A DNA stretch of 64,000 nt from Pyrodictiaceae archaeon (GCA_027036135.1 JALVSY010000016.1:310001-374000); one strand, 5' to 3'. Shown: positions 53,913 through 63,914, counted from the first letter of the stretch. Made by a program: numbers and translations. Notes: a model not told the origin generated them from the letters alone.

Positions 53913-54903
53913 CTATGAGCCTAGCTTCGAAGCCTTCATAGGCATTGGTGCTTTCCCGCGCCTAGTCGAATTGCTTAGCGGTGGGCGTATCGGTGAGAAC
54001 CCCCTAGTACTCCGTACTCATGGAGGCCTCCACCTCGTCTATAACGGACCCAGTGTGCGCGCCGAGCTCGAGATAAGCGACACTGGGCTCGCGCCAAGGG
54101 CCCGGATACTAGGCGGAGAAGCCGTAGACGTGAGCCTTAACTCACTTATCGAGGCTAACCGCGGCTATATCGATATCCTCGAAGAGGCCTCGGCCCAGTT
54201 CCTTAGAAGCCTTGGCGAATTCGACACGGTCATAGTGCCGTGGAGTGGTGGAAAGGATAGCACAGCCGCGCTATTATTAGCTATCAAGATCTATGGAGCG
54301 GAGAAGGTTACTGCGCTCTATGTGGACACGGGCACAGAGTTCCCGGTCACGAGGCACTATGTGCGCCAAGTCGCGGACAAGCTAGGCATAAGGCTCGTAG
54401 AAGCCTATGCTGGCCTAGACAAGGCGCTGAGAAACGGGATGCCCCTACCAAGCCACAATAACCGATGGTGTACAGGTCTCAAAATAGAGACCATTGAGCG
54501 CAAAGTGCGCGAACTAGCACGGGGACGAGCACTCCTAGTAATAGGCGATAGAGACGCAGAGTCGCCTAGGCGGAGCAATAGGCCACCAATACGCCAAGGC
54601 CCAGCAAGCAATGTCCTAGCCGTGGCCCCCCTCAAGCTATGGAGCGCGGCCCATATACAGCTATACATCCTATCAAAAGGCCTACCTCTTAACCCCATGT
54701 ATCTAGCAGGCTTCTATCGCATAGGTTGCTACATGTGCCCAGCTCTACGTAGCTGGGAGATACTATCTCTCAGCACTGATAAGAAGACGTACATAAGGCT
54801 ACTCAAGAGCCCCATTTTCCGCTCATTCATATCCCATAGGCTAAGGAGGCACTACAAGACACCCCTAGAAGAGGAATGCCCACTGGAAGGTATGTGCTCG
54901 TAG
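53854..54903 (+). CDS. PP-loop (PAPS reductase-like) enzyme B
   Basis: 349 residues as read from ATG 53854, which lies on the G7 run. PP-loop W-S-G-G-K-D-S-T-A-A at residues 130-139, then Y-V-D-T-G-T-E-F-P-V-T (typical of PAPS reductases), R-W-C-T-G-L-K, and I-G-C-Y-M-C-P-A with two more Cys in the tail (C-P-L-E-G-M-C). The four Cys could hold a metal or iron-sulfur cluster. Related in layout to the gene at 47357. Confidence 0.82.
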   Translation: MGGRRVFVFTGRGEPLERLSYEPSFEAFIGIGAFPRLVELLSGGRIGENPLVLRTHGGLHLVYNGPSVRAELEISDTGLAPRARILGGEAVDVSLNSLIEANRGYIDILEEASAQFLRSLGEFDTVIVPWSGGKDSTAALLLAIKIYGAEKVTALYVDTGTEFPVTRHYVRQVADKLGIRLVEAYAGLDKALRNGMPLPSHNNRWCTGLKIETIERKVRELARGRALLVIGDRDAESPRRSNRPPIRQGPASNVLAVAPLKLWSAAHIQLYILSKGLPLNPMYLAGFYRIGCYMCPALRSWEILSLSTDKKTYIRLLKSPIFRSFISHRLRRHYKTPLEEECPLEGMCS

Positions 54904-55154
54904 ATCCAGGAAAGAAAATAGCCCAGGGAAGCAGGCTAAGAAACCTAGGTAATGGTGGTGCTGATAATCCCTGTTACTCGGAGCCCCTGAGGGGCGGGGG
55001 GCTGTGAAGACTTCAGCGGCGACTGAGAATCATTCTATACCATGATAGCAGGGCTATAGTTTCGGGCCACCCAGCGGCCAAGGCCTTATGAGAGGCTCTG
55101 CACCAGAGTACGCTTAGAGGAGGAAGCTCCTGCACCTCTCTTAGTCCGTTTGGA

Positions 55155-57371
55155 GTGGGTAACGAGATGAGCACAGAGTACGCTGACATGCCTAGAGGAG
55201 TTGTGGATGTCCTTAGGCTGCTTGGTATAAGGGAGCTTTTCCCTGTCCAAGAGAAGGCTATCAAGGCTGGTCTCCTTGATGGTACTAGTGTCGTGGTTTC
55301 GTCTCCTACGGGTTCTGGTAAGAGCCTCGTAGCCCTCATGGCTGCTGCTAATACCTTGTCTCGCCTACCTGGTTGCCGTGTTGTATACGCGGCTCCTCTG
55401 CGCAGCCTCGTCTACGAGAGGGCTTCTGAGTGGCGCCGGGTCCTTGGTTCCCTGGGGTACCGTGTCGCGGTCTCAACGGGGGACTATGACAGGGTTGAGC
55501 CCTGGCTGGGCGAAGCCGACGCTGTCATGGTTACTTACGAGAAGCTTGACTCATTGATAAGGCATGGGGCTCCATGGCTTCGGCGCGTATGCTTACTTGT
55601 TGTTGACGAGATTCACTACGTCGGGGATGCTAAGCGCGGCCCTGTCCTCGAGACAGTTATAGCTAGGATGATGAGGCTTAACAAAGAGATGCAAGTAGTT
55701 GCTCTCAGCGCTACCATAGTCAATGCAGAGGAGATAGCGGAGTGGCTTGGAGCACGCCTCGTTAGGAGCGAGTGGAGGCCGGTCCCGCTGAGAGAAGGCG
55801 TGCTCCACGGCGCGACCATTTACTGGGGGGATGGCGAGGAGCAGCGTGTGGAGAAGCTATCCCGGAACCCGAGCATAGATGCCGCCTTGGATGCTGTTTC
55901 TCGGGGAGGCCAGGCGATAGTATTTACGCAGTCTAGGCGGAAGACGCTAGAACTCGCGGAGAAGCTACTAGCCTACCTAAGGCGCGATAGTCGCGCCAAG
56001 AGGCTCATGGTTCCTGGCAACGTGGAGGAGTATGTGGAGGAGCTGCGTTCACGTAGCGAGCACTTAGAGCTAAACACGAAACTAGCGGAACTGTTGCAAA
56101 ACGGGCTGGGGATACACCACGCGGGGCTAGCTAGTTATCAGAGAGACGTGGTGGAGAGAGCGTTCCGGTCACGCGTGATAAAGGTGATATTCGCTACTCC
56201 GACGCTGGCTGCGGGCGTTAACCTACCTGCTCGCAGAGTCGTTGTTGATAGTCTTTACCGCTATGGCGGGGGAGGCTCTAAGCCAATAACAGTCATGGAG
56301 TACAAGCAGCTAGCTGGTAGAGCGGGTAGACCAGGCCTGGACGAGCACGGAGAAGCAGTCATTGTTGCTCGTAGCTCGGAGCAGGCATGGAGCTTCCTAT
56401 TCAAGTATGTTCGTGGCACACCGGAGCCCATAGAGTCGAAGCTGGCATCAGAGGCTTCTCTACGCTCCCAGCTCCTAGCAGTAATCGCGGGTCTAGGGGA
56501 GGCTAGTGAGGAGGAGATAATAGGTGTCTTCGAGGAAACCCTCTACGCTAAACAGTTCGGCAATCCGCGTCATGCTGTTGAGCGTGTATTGTTGCAGCTA
56601 GAGGACTACGGGTTCGTAGAGGAGCCAAGCACCAGTATCTACCGAGCAACGCGTATTGGTAGAAGAGTCACGGAGCTATACATAGACCCGCTAACAGCTT
56701 ACCGAATGATAAGAGGTTTGAGGAGAATAACTAGCCCCGAGACAATGCTCCCAGAGCTACTAACGCTTATCCTATGGAGCCCTGACGCAGTCCACCTACG
56801 CCCGCCTAGGAGCCTACACCTAGAGCTAGAAGCAGAGGCCGAGGATATACTAAACATGCTCGGCTTCGAGTACCCCCAAGACTACACAGAGATGGATGTA
56901 GCGATAGCCGCTAAGGCTCTCTACACTGCGCAGGCCCTCATAGACTGGGTCAACGAGGTACCCGAGGACACAATACTAGCAAAGTACGGCGTCGACCCGG
57001 GAGACCTCAGAGCAGTCGTTGAGACAAGTGCCTGGCTAGCCTACTCAGCATCGCAACTAGCACTACTAGACAACAACCCGTCAGCAAGCTTCCTGCAAGA
57101 CTTATCAGAGATGATAAAGCATGGTGTGAAGAGAGAGCTACTAGAGCTCGTAAAGCTACCAGGCATAGGCAGGGTAAGAGCACGCCTCCTCTATGAGCAC
57201 GGCTATACGAGCCCAGAGCAGCTGGCAGGGCTCACGCCCGAGCAACTAGCAGCAATGCTCAAGGGGCTCGGTGAGAAAAGAGCGAGAGAGGTAATAGAGA
57301 AGGCTAGGGCAGAGCCTCGTAAGCCTAGGAGGAGAGGCGACATCTTTAGCTACCTAGGGGGCAGTGGGTAA
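55155..57371 (+). CDS. hel308: Hel308-type Ski2-like DNA helicase
   Basis: 738 residues as read from GTG 55155; ATG 55167 is also plausible. Motif I S-P-T-G-S-G-K-S, II V-D-E-I-H-Y, III L-S-A-T-I, IV-VI including Q-L-A-G-R-A-G-R-P-G. Winged-helix and ratchet domains follow, with the terminal helix-hairpin-helix L-P-G-I-G-R-V-R-A-R. It unwinds lagging strands at stalled forks. The 250-base region upstream (54904-55154) contains GTGAAGA-12 nt-CTGA (55004-55026), a partial C/D-box pattern. Confidence 0.93.
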   Translation: MGNEMSTEYADMPRGVVDVLRLLGIRELFPVQEKAIKAGLLDGTSVVVSSPTGSGKSLVALMAAANTLSRLPGCRVVYAAPLRSLVYERASEWRRVLGSLGYRVAVSTGDYDRVEPWLGEADAVMVTYEKLDSLIRHGAPWLRRVCLLVVDEIHYVGDAKRGPVLETVIARMMRLNKEMQVVALSATIVNAEEIAEWLGARLVRSEWRPVPLREGVLHGATIYWGDGEEQRVEKLSRNPSIDAALDAVSRGGQAIVFTQSRRKTLELAEKLLAYLRRDSRAKRLMVPGNVEEYVEELRSRSEHLELNTKLAELLQNGLGIHHAGLASYQRDVVERAFRSRVIKVIFATPTLAAGVNLPARRVVVDSLYRYGGGGSKPITVMEYKQLAGRAGRPGLDEHGEAVIVARSSEQAWSFLFKYVRGTPEPIESKLASEASLRSQLLAVIAGLGEASEEEIIGVFEETLYAKQFGNPRHAVERVLLQLEDYGFVEEPSTSIYRATRIGRRVTELYIDPLTAYRMIRGLRRITSPETMLPELLTLILWSPDAVHLRPPRSLHLELEAEAEDILNMLGFEYPQDYTEMDVAIAAKALYTAQALIDWVNEVPEDTILAKYGVDPGDLRAVVETSAWLAYSASQLALLDNNPSASFLQDLSEMIKHGVKRELLELVKLPGIGRVRARLLYEHGYTSPEQLAGLTPEQLAAMLKGLGEKRAREVIEKARAEPRKPRRRGDIFSYLGGSG

Positions 57372-57537
57372 GCAGGAGACACGGAGGCTTCTCGTAACAC
57401 AGGTTTATGAAGGGCCTTGTTTCACCTTATTTATTTAGGGCTATGAAGTGACCGCCAGTGACCGAGGCCCAGGAATCGATGACGATAGCTTCGCCGACCC
57501 GAGCCCTCCCTATGCTTTGAGCGAGGAGGAGCAATAG

Positions 57538-58500
57538 TTGGTTAGGGAGGATCTTGTCTTCGGCCCAGTTTACTCTAGGCGCCTTGGCTTATCGCTCGGC
57601 GTCAACAATATACCGTACAAGTACTGTAGCTACACTTGTATCTACTGCCAGCTCGGCAGAACGATCAAGCTAACCATTGACAGAAAACCCTTTAGCAATC
57701 CAGGAGAAATAGTAGCTGCCGTTGAGGCCAAACTGGCTGAAATAGATAGGTTTGATTATGTTAGTTTCGTGCCTGATGGAGAACCGACCCTTGACGCAAT
57801 GCTTGGCAAGGACATAGAGTTGCTGAAGAGCAGGCTAGGTGTACGCGTAGCCGTATTAAGCAACGCTTCTCTTCTATGGATTAGGGATGTCCGCGAGGAT
57901 CTTAGTGGAGCTGACGTGGTCTCTGTAAAAATAGATGCCGGTGACCCGGAGACGTGGAGGAGAATAGATAGGCCTCACCCCGCGCTCCGCTTCGACAAGG
58001 TAGTTGAGGGAATTCTTCTCTTCCGGGATGAGTATGGGGGCCGGTTGATAACCGAGACGATGCTCGTTAAGGGAGTGAATGACAGCCTTGATGTCCTCGA
58101 GGAAACGGCTAGGCTAATTGCCGAGGTGAGGCCGGCTAAGGCATACATAATGGTGCCTGTTAGGCCGCCGGCAGAGCCCTGGGTTAAGCCAGCGAGTGCA
58201 GAGGCCCTGGTAGCGTTATACAACATGCTTCGGAGCAGGGGCGTTGATGCCGAGATACTGGGTAAGCCAGAGCCGCCTCCCCCGCCGCCTAGCGAGGACC
58301 CGATTCGTTTCGTGGTTGCTACTGTGGCTGTTCATCCTCTCCGAAAGAGCTACGTAGCTAGGCTCTTCGAGGACAAGGGTCTAGACGTTGAGGAGGCTTT
58401 CAGAGTGCTACGTGAGAGATATGGTGTTGAGGAGGCTGTGTTCCAGGGAGAGGTTTTCCTGGTTAGGAGACCCGTTAAGAGCAGAACCAACAAGCAATAG
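57538..58500 (+). CDS. Radical SAM protein
   Basis: 320 residues from TTG after GAGGAGGAG. Radical SAM cluster motif C-S-Y-T-C-I-Y-C-Q-L-G with two extra residues before the usual C-x3-C-x2-C spacing: C-x3-C-x2-C is present as CSYTCIYC. Further V-P-D-G-E-P-T-L-D and K-I-D-A-G-D-P-E-T-W are like COG0731. A C-terminal winged domain (residues 255-315) follows a Pro-rich hinge. Substrate unknown. Confidence 0.88.
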   Translation: MVREDLVFGPVYSRRLGLSLGVNNIPYKYCSYTCIYCQLGRTIKLTIDRKPFSNPGEIVAAVEAKLAEIDRFDYVSFVPDGEPTLDAMLGKDIELLKSRLGVRVAVLSNASLLWIRDVREDLSGADVVSVKIDAGDPETWRRIDRPHPALRFDKVVEGILLFRDEYGGRLITETMLVKGVNDSLDVLEETARLIAEVRPAKAYIMVPVRPPAEPWVKPASAEALVALYNMLRSRGVDAEILGKPEPPPPPPSEDPIRFVVATVAVHPLRKSYVARLFEDKGLDVEEAFRVLRERYGVEEAVFQGEVFLVRRPVKSRTNKQ

Positions 58501-58555
58501 ATTCTAATGAAAAGTTTTTGTAGAAGTGGCTCCTCCATGTCTCTTGGTGAAGAAG

Positions 58556-59908
58556 GTGGCGGCCATCAAGGAGGTCAAACCAGTTAGAGAACTACGCCGC
58601 GTAGGCGCTCACAGCCATATACGTGGACTAGGCCTAGACGAGAAAGGCAGAGCCAAGTTCATAGCAGACGGTATGGTTGGGCAGACGGAGGCACGAGAAG
58701 CAGCAGGAATAGTAGTCCAGATGATTAGAGAGGGCAAGATGGCTGGCCGTGGCGTACTCCTAGTAGGTCCCTCTGGGACAGGTAAGACAGCGATAGCGGT
58801 CGGTATAGCCAAGGAGCTAGGAGAGGACACCCCGTTCGTGGCAATGAGCGGCGCGGAGATCTATAGCAGCGAGATGAAGAAGACAGAGATACTCATGCAA
58901 GCAATAAGGAAATCAATAGGTGTGCGTATTAAGGAGAAACGCCTCGTATACGAGGGCGTTGTATCGAAGATAAGAATAGCTTATGTGAAGCACCCTTACA
59001 ATCCCTACGTGAGGGTCCCAAGGGAAGCAGAGATAGCGCTCGAGACAAGGGACGATAGCTTAACCCTACGCGTAGGCGAGGAGGTAGCGGCCCAGCTCCT
59101 ACAGCTCCGTGTCCGCAAAGGAGACGTGATATGGATTGACGCGGAGACTGGTGAGGTTCACAAGACCGGGAGAGTGTGCAAGGAGAAGCAATACGATGTA
59201 ACAGCTTACCGGTGCGTAGAGGAGCCAAGCGGCCCTGTCAAGAAGGAGAAAGAAATAGTCTACACGCTAACCCTCCACGACCTCGATCTCAGCCTTGCAG
59301 CCCAGAGAGCAGCTTTCGCAACACTACTAGGCGTGCCCATGACTAGGGAGATTCCGAGCGAGGTAAGGCAGCGAGTAGACGAGGAGGTAAAGAAGCTAAT
59401 CGAGAGCGGCAAGGCAGAGCTAATGCCTGGAGTATTATTCATAGATGACGCGCACATGCTCGACATAGAGGCCTTTAGCTTCCTAACCAGGGCAATGGAG
59501 AGCGAGATGAGCCCCATACTAATCCTGGCAACGAATAGAGGAGTAACAAAGATACGTGGAACAGACATAGAGTCGCCTCACGGTATACCCCTAGACCTCC
59601 TAGACCGCCTACTAATAATAAGGACGAGGCCATACAATGCCGACGAGATCAAGGAGATACTGCGCATAAGAGCAGACGAGGAAGACATCCCACTAAGCGA
59701 GGAGGCACTAGAGGAGCTAACAAAGATCGGTGTCGAGAGGAGCCTAAGATACGCAGTCCAGCTCATGGAGCCAGCCAGGATACTAGCAGAGAGAGAAGGA
59801 AGAACAAAAGTAACAGCAGAGGACGTAAAGAAAGCAGCAACATACTTCGTAGACATAAAGGAGAGCATAAAGTACGTACAAGAATACGAGGAGAAGTTCC
59901 TAAAGTAA
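58556..59908 (+). CDS. TIP49/RuvB-like AAA+ ATPase
   Basis: 450 residues from GTG 58556 with GGTGA five bases upstream; longer starts at 58526, 58544 and 58547 are possible. Opening [12 protein letters not shown], Walker A G-P-S-G-T-G-K-T, insertion domain of the RuvBL family (about 115-240), Walker [10 protein letters not shown], and the sensor L-A-T-N-R-G. In eukaryotes RuvBL1/2 act in chromatin remodelling and snoRNP assembly; the archaeal role is unclear. Confidence 0.94.
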   Translation: MAAIKEVKPVRELRRVGAHSHIRGLGLDEKGRAKFIADGMVGQTEAREAAGIVVQMIREGKMAGRGVLLVGPSGTGKTAIAVGIAKELGEDTPFVAMSGAEIYSSEMKKTEILMQAIRKSIGVRIKEKRLVYEGVVSKIRIAYVKHPYNPYVRVPREAEIALETRDDSLTLRVGEEVAAQLLQLRVRKGDVIWIDAETGEVHKTGRVCKEKQYDVTAYRCVEEPSGPVKKEKEIVYTLTLHDLDLSLAAQRAAFATLLGVPMTREIPSEVRQRVDEEVKKLIESGKAELMPGVLFIDDAHMLDIEAFSFLTRAMESEMSPILILATNRGVTKIRGTDIESPHGIPLDLLDRLLIIRTRPYNADEIKEILRIRADEEDIPLSEEALEELTKIGVERSLRYAVQLMEPARILAEREGRTKVTAEDVKKAATYFVDIKESIKYVQEYEEKFLK

Positions 59909-59914
59909 CTAAGC

Positions 59915-61189
59915 CTAAGGGCTTTTAATAACCCATACAACAACGAGGCCACAGTAGTTACTGGGTTTCCAACTACATATGTGCCCGAGCAGTTTGCAAT
60001 CCCGCTTAGCCCACTCAGCTAGATATTTTGCTACAAGAACACGCTCTCCGCTCCTAGGATACCTTACCAGTGCACCCGGCTCTAGTTGAAGAGGCTTTAG
60101 GCCAGCTAGGTGCACGTTTACTATGTTCCTCCACTTAGCTACTCCAGTGCCGTAATCGGATTCATCGATTATAGTTACGCCTTGCTTCATATAGCTCCAA
60201 TTATATCCCGGGCTAGTACTACTAGCTGGTGACATTAATACTACCTTTGCGATACCTGTACTCTTATCGAGCAGTGTAGAGGGTGCATAGTATGATAGAA
60301 AGCCGCTCAAGTCGTAGCGCTTAACCTCTAGCTCCTGTATGAATACTTTATTGAGCCAGCCACTTTGCCACTGCTTTTCACCCGGTACAACCATGTCTAT
60401 GAAGCGGTAAATGAGCCAGAGATACCTCTTATCATTACTACTTATCTCGTATAGGACATCCTCGATATTTAGTGATCCATAAGGGATGCAATTATAGCCG
60501 ATATCTATTTGTACTAAAATATTAGTGCCGGGTAGGTGTAAACGATTCCATAGCTTGGCCTGATTAATGCCCCTTCTCAAGTATTGCAGAGTCTTATTCA
60601 CGACACTACTCAGTACATGTAATAGCTCATCCTCGCTACTCGCAATGCCTAGTATGAACACATTCCATGTTCTCTGGTTATTCGGAGGCACGTAGGAAAG
60701 GACAACTAGCTTCACTTCATTATAACTTGGCCTGGAAGTGCCTCTCGTCACAATATATAGTGGTAGCGGGTAAGCTCTAGCATGGTTATCGATTATTTCT
60801 TTAATATTGGCAAGTGTACCCACTAATACTATCGGTATCCTCTTACTAGCCACGGTGATGAAAACGTGTCTGGCCGAATTAACGGCGCTAGTAATGTTCT
60901 GAGCATCAATTAGTACAATGACGTTGTTGCCCAGCCTACCTAGCGCCCTAAGTATGTGCTCCTCTGCGCCCGGTCGTAGCTTTATAGAGGCCTTGATACC
61001 AGGTAACTTGGCCAGCTCATCGTTTGGACTTAATGTCACATAGATAATATTTACATGCTTCAATGTAATGTTTTGGTTAACTGTTTTTGGCGCCAAGCTA
61101 TTATGGTGCGCATTAATTGTCGCAATTAGGATTATTGTAGCGAGTGCGACTATAATTGTTGACGACAAGATTTTCCTAGTTTTATTCAT
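59915..61189 (-). CDS. Membrane-anchored surface protein of unknown family
   Basis: 424 residues. One N-terminal transmembrane or signal helix (S-S-T-I-I-V-A-L-A-T-I-I-L-I-A), then an exterior domain with V-I-V-L-I-D-A-Q-N-I-T, I-P-I-V-L-V-G-T-L, and W-N-V-F-I-L-G-I. The tail has three Cys (C-K-L-L-G-H-I-C and N-Y-C-G-L). Similar in layout to the frameshifted gene at 13934. Convergent with TIP49. Confidence 0.65.
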   Translation of the reverse strand: MNKTRKILSSTIIVALATIILIATINAHHNSLAPKTVNQNITLKHVNIIYVTLSPNDELAKLPGIKASIKLRPGAEEHILRALGRLGNNVIVLIDAQNITSAVNSARHVFITVASKRIPIVLVGTLANIKEIIDNHARAYPLPLYIVTRGTSRPSYNEVKLVVLSYVPPNNQRTWNVFILGIASSEDELLHVLSSVVNKTLQYLRRGINQAKLWNRLHLPGTNILVQIDIGYNCIPYGSLNIEDVLYEISSNDKRYLWLIYRFIDMVVPGEKQWQSGWLNKVFIQELEVKRYDLSGFLSYYAPSTLLDKSTGIAKVVLMSPASSTSPGYNWSYMKQGVTIIDESDYGTGVAKWRNIVNVHLAGLKPLQLEPGALVRYPRSGERVLVAKYLAEWAKRDCKLLGHICSWKPSNYCGLVVVWVIKSP

Positions 61190-61363
61190 TTCTAGTGTCC
61201 TCGGCTAAGACTGCTTACCCAGATTTCACGATGTTTCGTCGCGTAAGCGGCTAAATATTGTGGTAAACATGGATTGTTCAGCAAGTAATAAAAATCGGAG
61301 AAGCATCATAAACCCCTCCTTCTTGTCCTCTTGGTAAGCAGAGTATTGGTTGGGGCGTTGTGG

Positions 61364-62776
61364 ATGAAGTTTAGGGAGAAGCTTGCTAATGCGGAGCAAC
61401 TCTACACCTTTGATACGGTGTACCTTGTCCCTGGTAGAGCTGAGGTTGAGCCGAGCCAGGTTGATCTAAGAACTAGGCTGAGCACGAACGTTGAGCTATT
61501 GGTGCCGATAGTGTCGTCGCCGATGGATACTGTTACTGAGTATGAGATGGCTGTTGCACTAGCGCTTCACGGGGGTATAGGTGTTATTCATCGGAACATG
61601 GGTATCGAGGAACAGGTTGAGCAGGTTAAGCGCGTGAAGGAGCACCCGGCTATTAGGCTTCGCGAAGCCTTTCTTCGACTAAGCGATAACTGTGCTTACG
61701 GCCTTGAGGTTCTCCGGGACCTCGGTGTACGTCGGCTCCCCGTGGTTGAGCAGGGTATTGTCAAGGGCTATGTGGATTATAGTAGGCTTGTAGAGATTTG
61801 TAAGACAGGTTTTGAACTCGTCGCTAAGGCCCTGGTTGGTGGCAGGGTTTATGGGGTTAGCGGTATCGAGGAGGCTAGGAGGGCAATAATCCGGGGCGAG
61901 ACCGACTCTGTGGCGATAACTAGTAGGGATGGGCGCTTCCTAGGCTCCCTCCTCCTCGGCGATGCTCTTGCTGAGACGGTTCCCCTGCTGGATGAGGAGG
62001 GTAGACTGAGAGTAGCTGCAGCTATTTCTCCGTTTGACCAGGAGCGTGCCGAGAAACTAGACAAATATGTAGACGTATTGGTGAGTGATGTCGCGCACTT
62101 CCACAACGTGAATGTGCTTCATGCTGCAAAGGAGCTAGTTAAGCGGGCCAGCAGCGACTTCGTAGCAGGCAACATAGGTACGTACCAGGCAGCTGTGGAT
62201 GCCCTAGCAATGATTGAGCGAGTGAATGGGTTCCGGGTAGGAATAGCAGGCGGCTCTATATGCACAACAGCTGAGGTCGGAGGAGCCTATGCTCCCACGC
62301 TCTGGGCGGTAGCCTCGGTTAGAGACGCTCTAGAAGCCCAAGGTGCGGGCAATATACCAATAATAGCTGATGGAGGTATACGTAGCAGTGGTGACGCGGT
62401 AAAGGCTCTAGCAGCTGGAGCTAGTAGCGTGATGCTTGGCTACGTCCTAGCAGGCACAGAGGAAGCAGCAGCACCACTAATAGCTCTGGGAGAAGCCCTC
62501 TACAAGCCCTACCGCGGCATGGCGAGCCGGGGGGCCATGGCCAAGAGGTTCGCCGCGGATAGATACACTAGGCTCGTGAAACGAGTAGCCGAGGGCGTCG
62601 AGGGGCTCATACCCTACAAGGGCCCAGTAAGTAAGGTACTGTCAGAGTTCATTGAGGGGCTCAAAGCAGGGCTAGGATACGCAGGTGCCCGTAACATAAA
62701 GGAGCTATGGGAAAAAGCAGTATTCGGGCTAGCACCTAGAAAAACCGTGCCAAGCGAGCTCGGCGCGCAGAGATAA
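61364..62776 (+). CDS. guaB: IMP dehydrogenase/GMP reductase family enzyme with CBS-region insert
   Basis: 470 residues from ATG 61364 (61331 is an upstream alternative). N-terminal Y-T-F-D-T-V-Y-L-V-P and S-S-P-M-D-T-V-T-E are typical. The catalytic Cys is in G-G-S-I-C-T-T, but flanking positions differ: D-V-A-H-F-H-N in place of D-T-A-H-G-H-S, and G-G-S in place of G-P-G-S. A degenerate CBS region occupies residues 95-215. C-terminal F-x-G-M-x-S is represented by Y-R-G-M-A-S-R-G-A-M. Likely IMPDH, but GMP reductase or a GuaB-related protein cannot be excluded. Confidence 0.85.
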   Translation: MKFREKLANAEQLYTFDTVYLVPGRAEVEPSQVDLRTRLSTNVELLVPIVSSPMDTVTEYEMAVALALHGGIGVIHRNMGIEEQVEQVKRVKEHPAIRLREAFLRLSDNCAYGLEVLRDLGVRRLPVVEQGIVKGYVDYSRLVEICKTGFELVAKALVGGRVYGVSGIEEARRAIIRGETDSVAITSRDGRFLGSLLLGDALAETVPLLDEEGRLRVAAAISPFDQERAEKLDKYVDVLVSDVAHFHNVNVLHAAKELVKRASSDFVAGNIGTYQAAVDALAMIERVNGFRVGIAGGSICTTAEVGGAYAPTLWAVASVRDALEAQGAGNIPIIADGGIRSSGDAVKALAAGASSVMLGYVLAGTEEAAAPLIALGEALYKPYRGMASRGAMAKRFAADRYTRLVKRVAEGVEGLIPYKGPVSKVLSEFIEGLKAGLGYAGARNIKELWEKAVFGLAPRKTVPSELGAQR

Positions 62777-62985
62777 AACAGCTCAGCACTCCGTCGAAAA
62801 CATCGCTAGCTGTCCTCGTCGTTTTCCTCTCCATCCCTGGTCCAGGGCATCCATAGAGAATAGTTGATGTACTAGCAAGGGCTTTCTAGATAAGGGGGTC
62901 TGCCTCCTCCCTATGCAAGGGAGAATAACAGGGCTCATTCCCCCCTCATAGCCACTACTTGTACTGTACCTGGCTATCCACGGTG

Positions 62986-63816
62986 ATGCCTGGCTTGATA
63001 GAAGACCAGGAGACCGACCCAGTATACCAGCGCTACCGCGCAAGGGTGAGGAGCTTCTTTACAGAACTAGTGTCTCTACCCATGCGCGAATTCGAGAACG
63101 TAACCAATGGGCTTGATGAGCCCCCCGAGACAGACCTAGCATCCATATACTTATCGGGTATAACGAGGACATCGATGCTTTGGCTAATATGGGAGGATTA
63201 TTGTCGCAGCAACGCAGCCCAGTACATGGAGACTTGTAGGAGCATCGAGGATGAGTTAGTAGGTGGTACCGAGACAAGGATAGGCGGTGTATCAAGCTTC
63301 TTCAATACGACGATAAAGTCGCTCATAGCCAAGATGTACGCGGATCTCTCCCCCGGCATAGTTATACCATCATGGATAGTGACTTACTCAGCGTTTGTGG
63401 GTGATAAGCTCGTATTACGCCTCGCCAGTCTCCCCCTAGGTGAGCAGCTTCGTCGCTTCCCGCTCTTCGCCTCGGTACTAGGGGTAATAGATCCTGTTTT
63501 CCGCGCATTGCTAGACTATTACTCCACCAAGGGCTCTGATTTCGCCTATGTAGCGGCAGAGTATATGTACTGGGAGGTAATCCGGCCCTGTACACTGCTC
63601 TACACAGTAGTAGTTGATGAGCTGGGCTGCGCCAGGTGCGAAGACATAGCCAGGAACATTTACCTAGTAGTGCTCTCGTCCCTCGAGGAAGACGACACCG
63701 AGCCCCCTAGAATAGGTACCAAGATCTTCCTGGATAAGCTTCTCCACGAGTTACGCAACCATACTCTCCGTAGACTACGGGAGGAGAGACTCCGGGCTCT
63801 GAAAATAGGACCGTAG
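62986..63816 (+). CDS. Unrecognised helical protein
   Basis: 276 residues from ATG 62986. Mostly helical, with several Cys (C68, C76, C188, C204 and C207 as C-A-R-C) and acidic loops; no recognised motif. No clear signal peptide, although W-I-V-T-Y-S-A-F-V-G is hydrophobic. The basic C-terminal helix ends R-L-R-A-L-K-I-G-P. The preceding 182 bases (62777-62958) hold nothing recognised. Confidence 0.6.
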   Translation: MPGLIEDQETDPVYQRYRARVRSFFTELVSLPMREFENVTNGLDEPPETDLASIYLSGITRTSMLWLIWEDYCRSNAAQYMETCRSIEDELVGGTETRIGGVSSFFNTTIKSLIAKMYADLSPGIVIPSWIVTYSAFVGDKLVLRLASLPLGEQLRRFPLFASVLGVIDPVFRALLDYYSTKGSDFAYVAAEYMYWEVIRPCTLLYTVVVDELGCARCEDIARNIYLVVLSSLEEDDTEPPRIGTKIFLDKLLHELRNHTLRRLREERLRALKIGP

Positions 63817-63900
63817 GTACAACGGGAAGGAATTAAGGAAGAGAACCAGGATAGAATACGAGCCGTGTCCCTTGTTTTAGGAAAAATAGTCCCGGACGTT

Positions 63901-63914
63901 CCCCGTGCACGGGG
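63901..63914. repeat. Perfect 14-bp GC-rich palindrome beyond L12
   Basis: CCCCGTGCACGGGG is self-complementary and begins 17 bases beyond the L12 stop on the minus strand. It could act as a terminator hairpin or processing site, or as a protein site. Confidence 0.4.
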
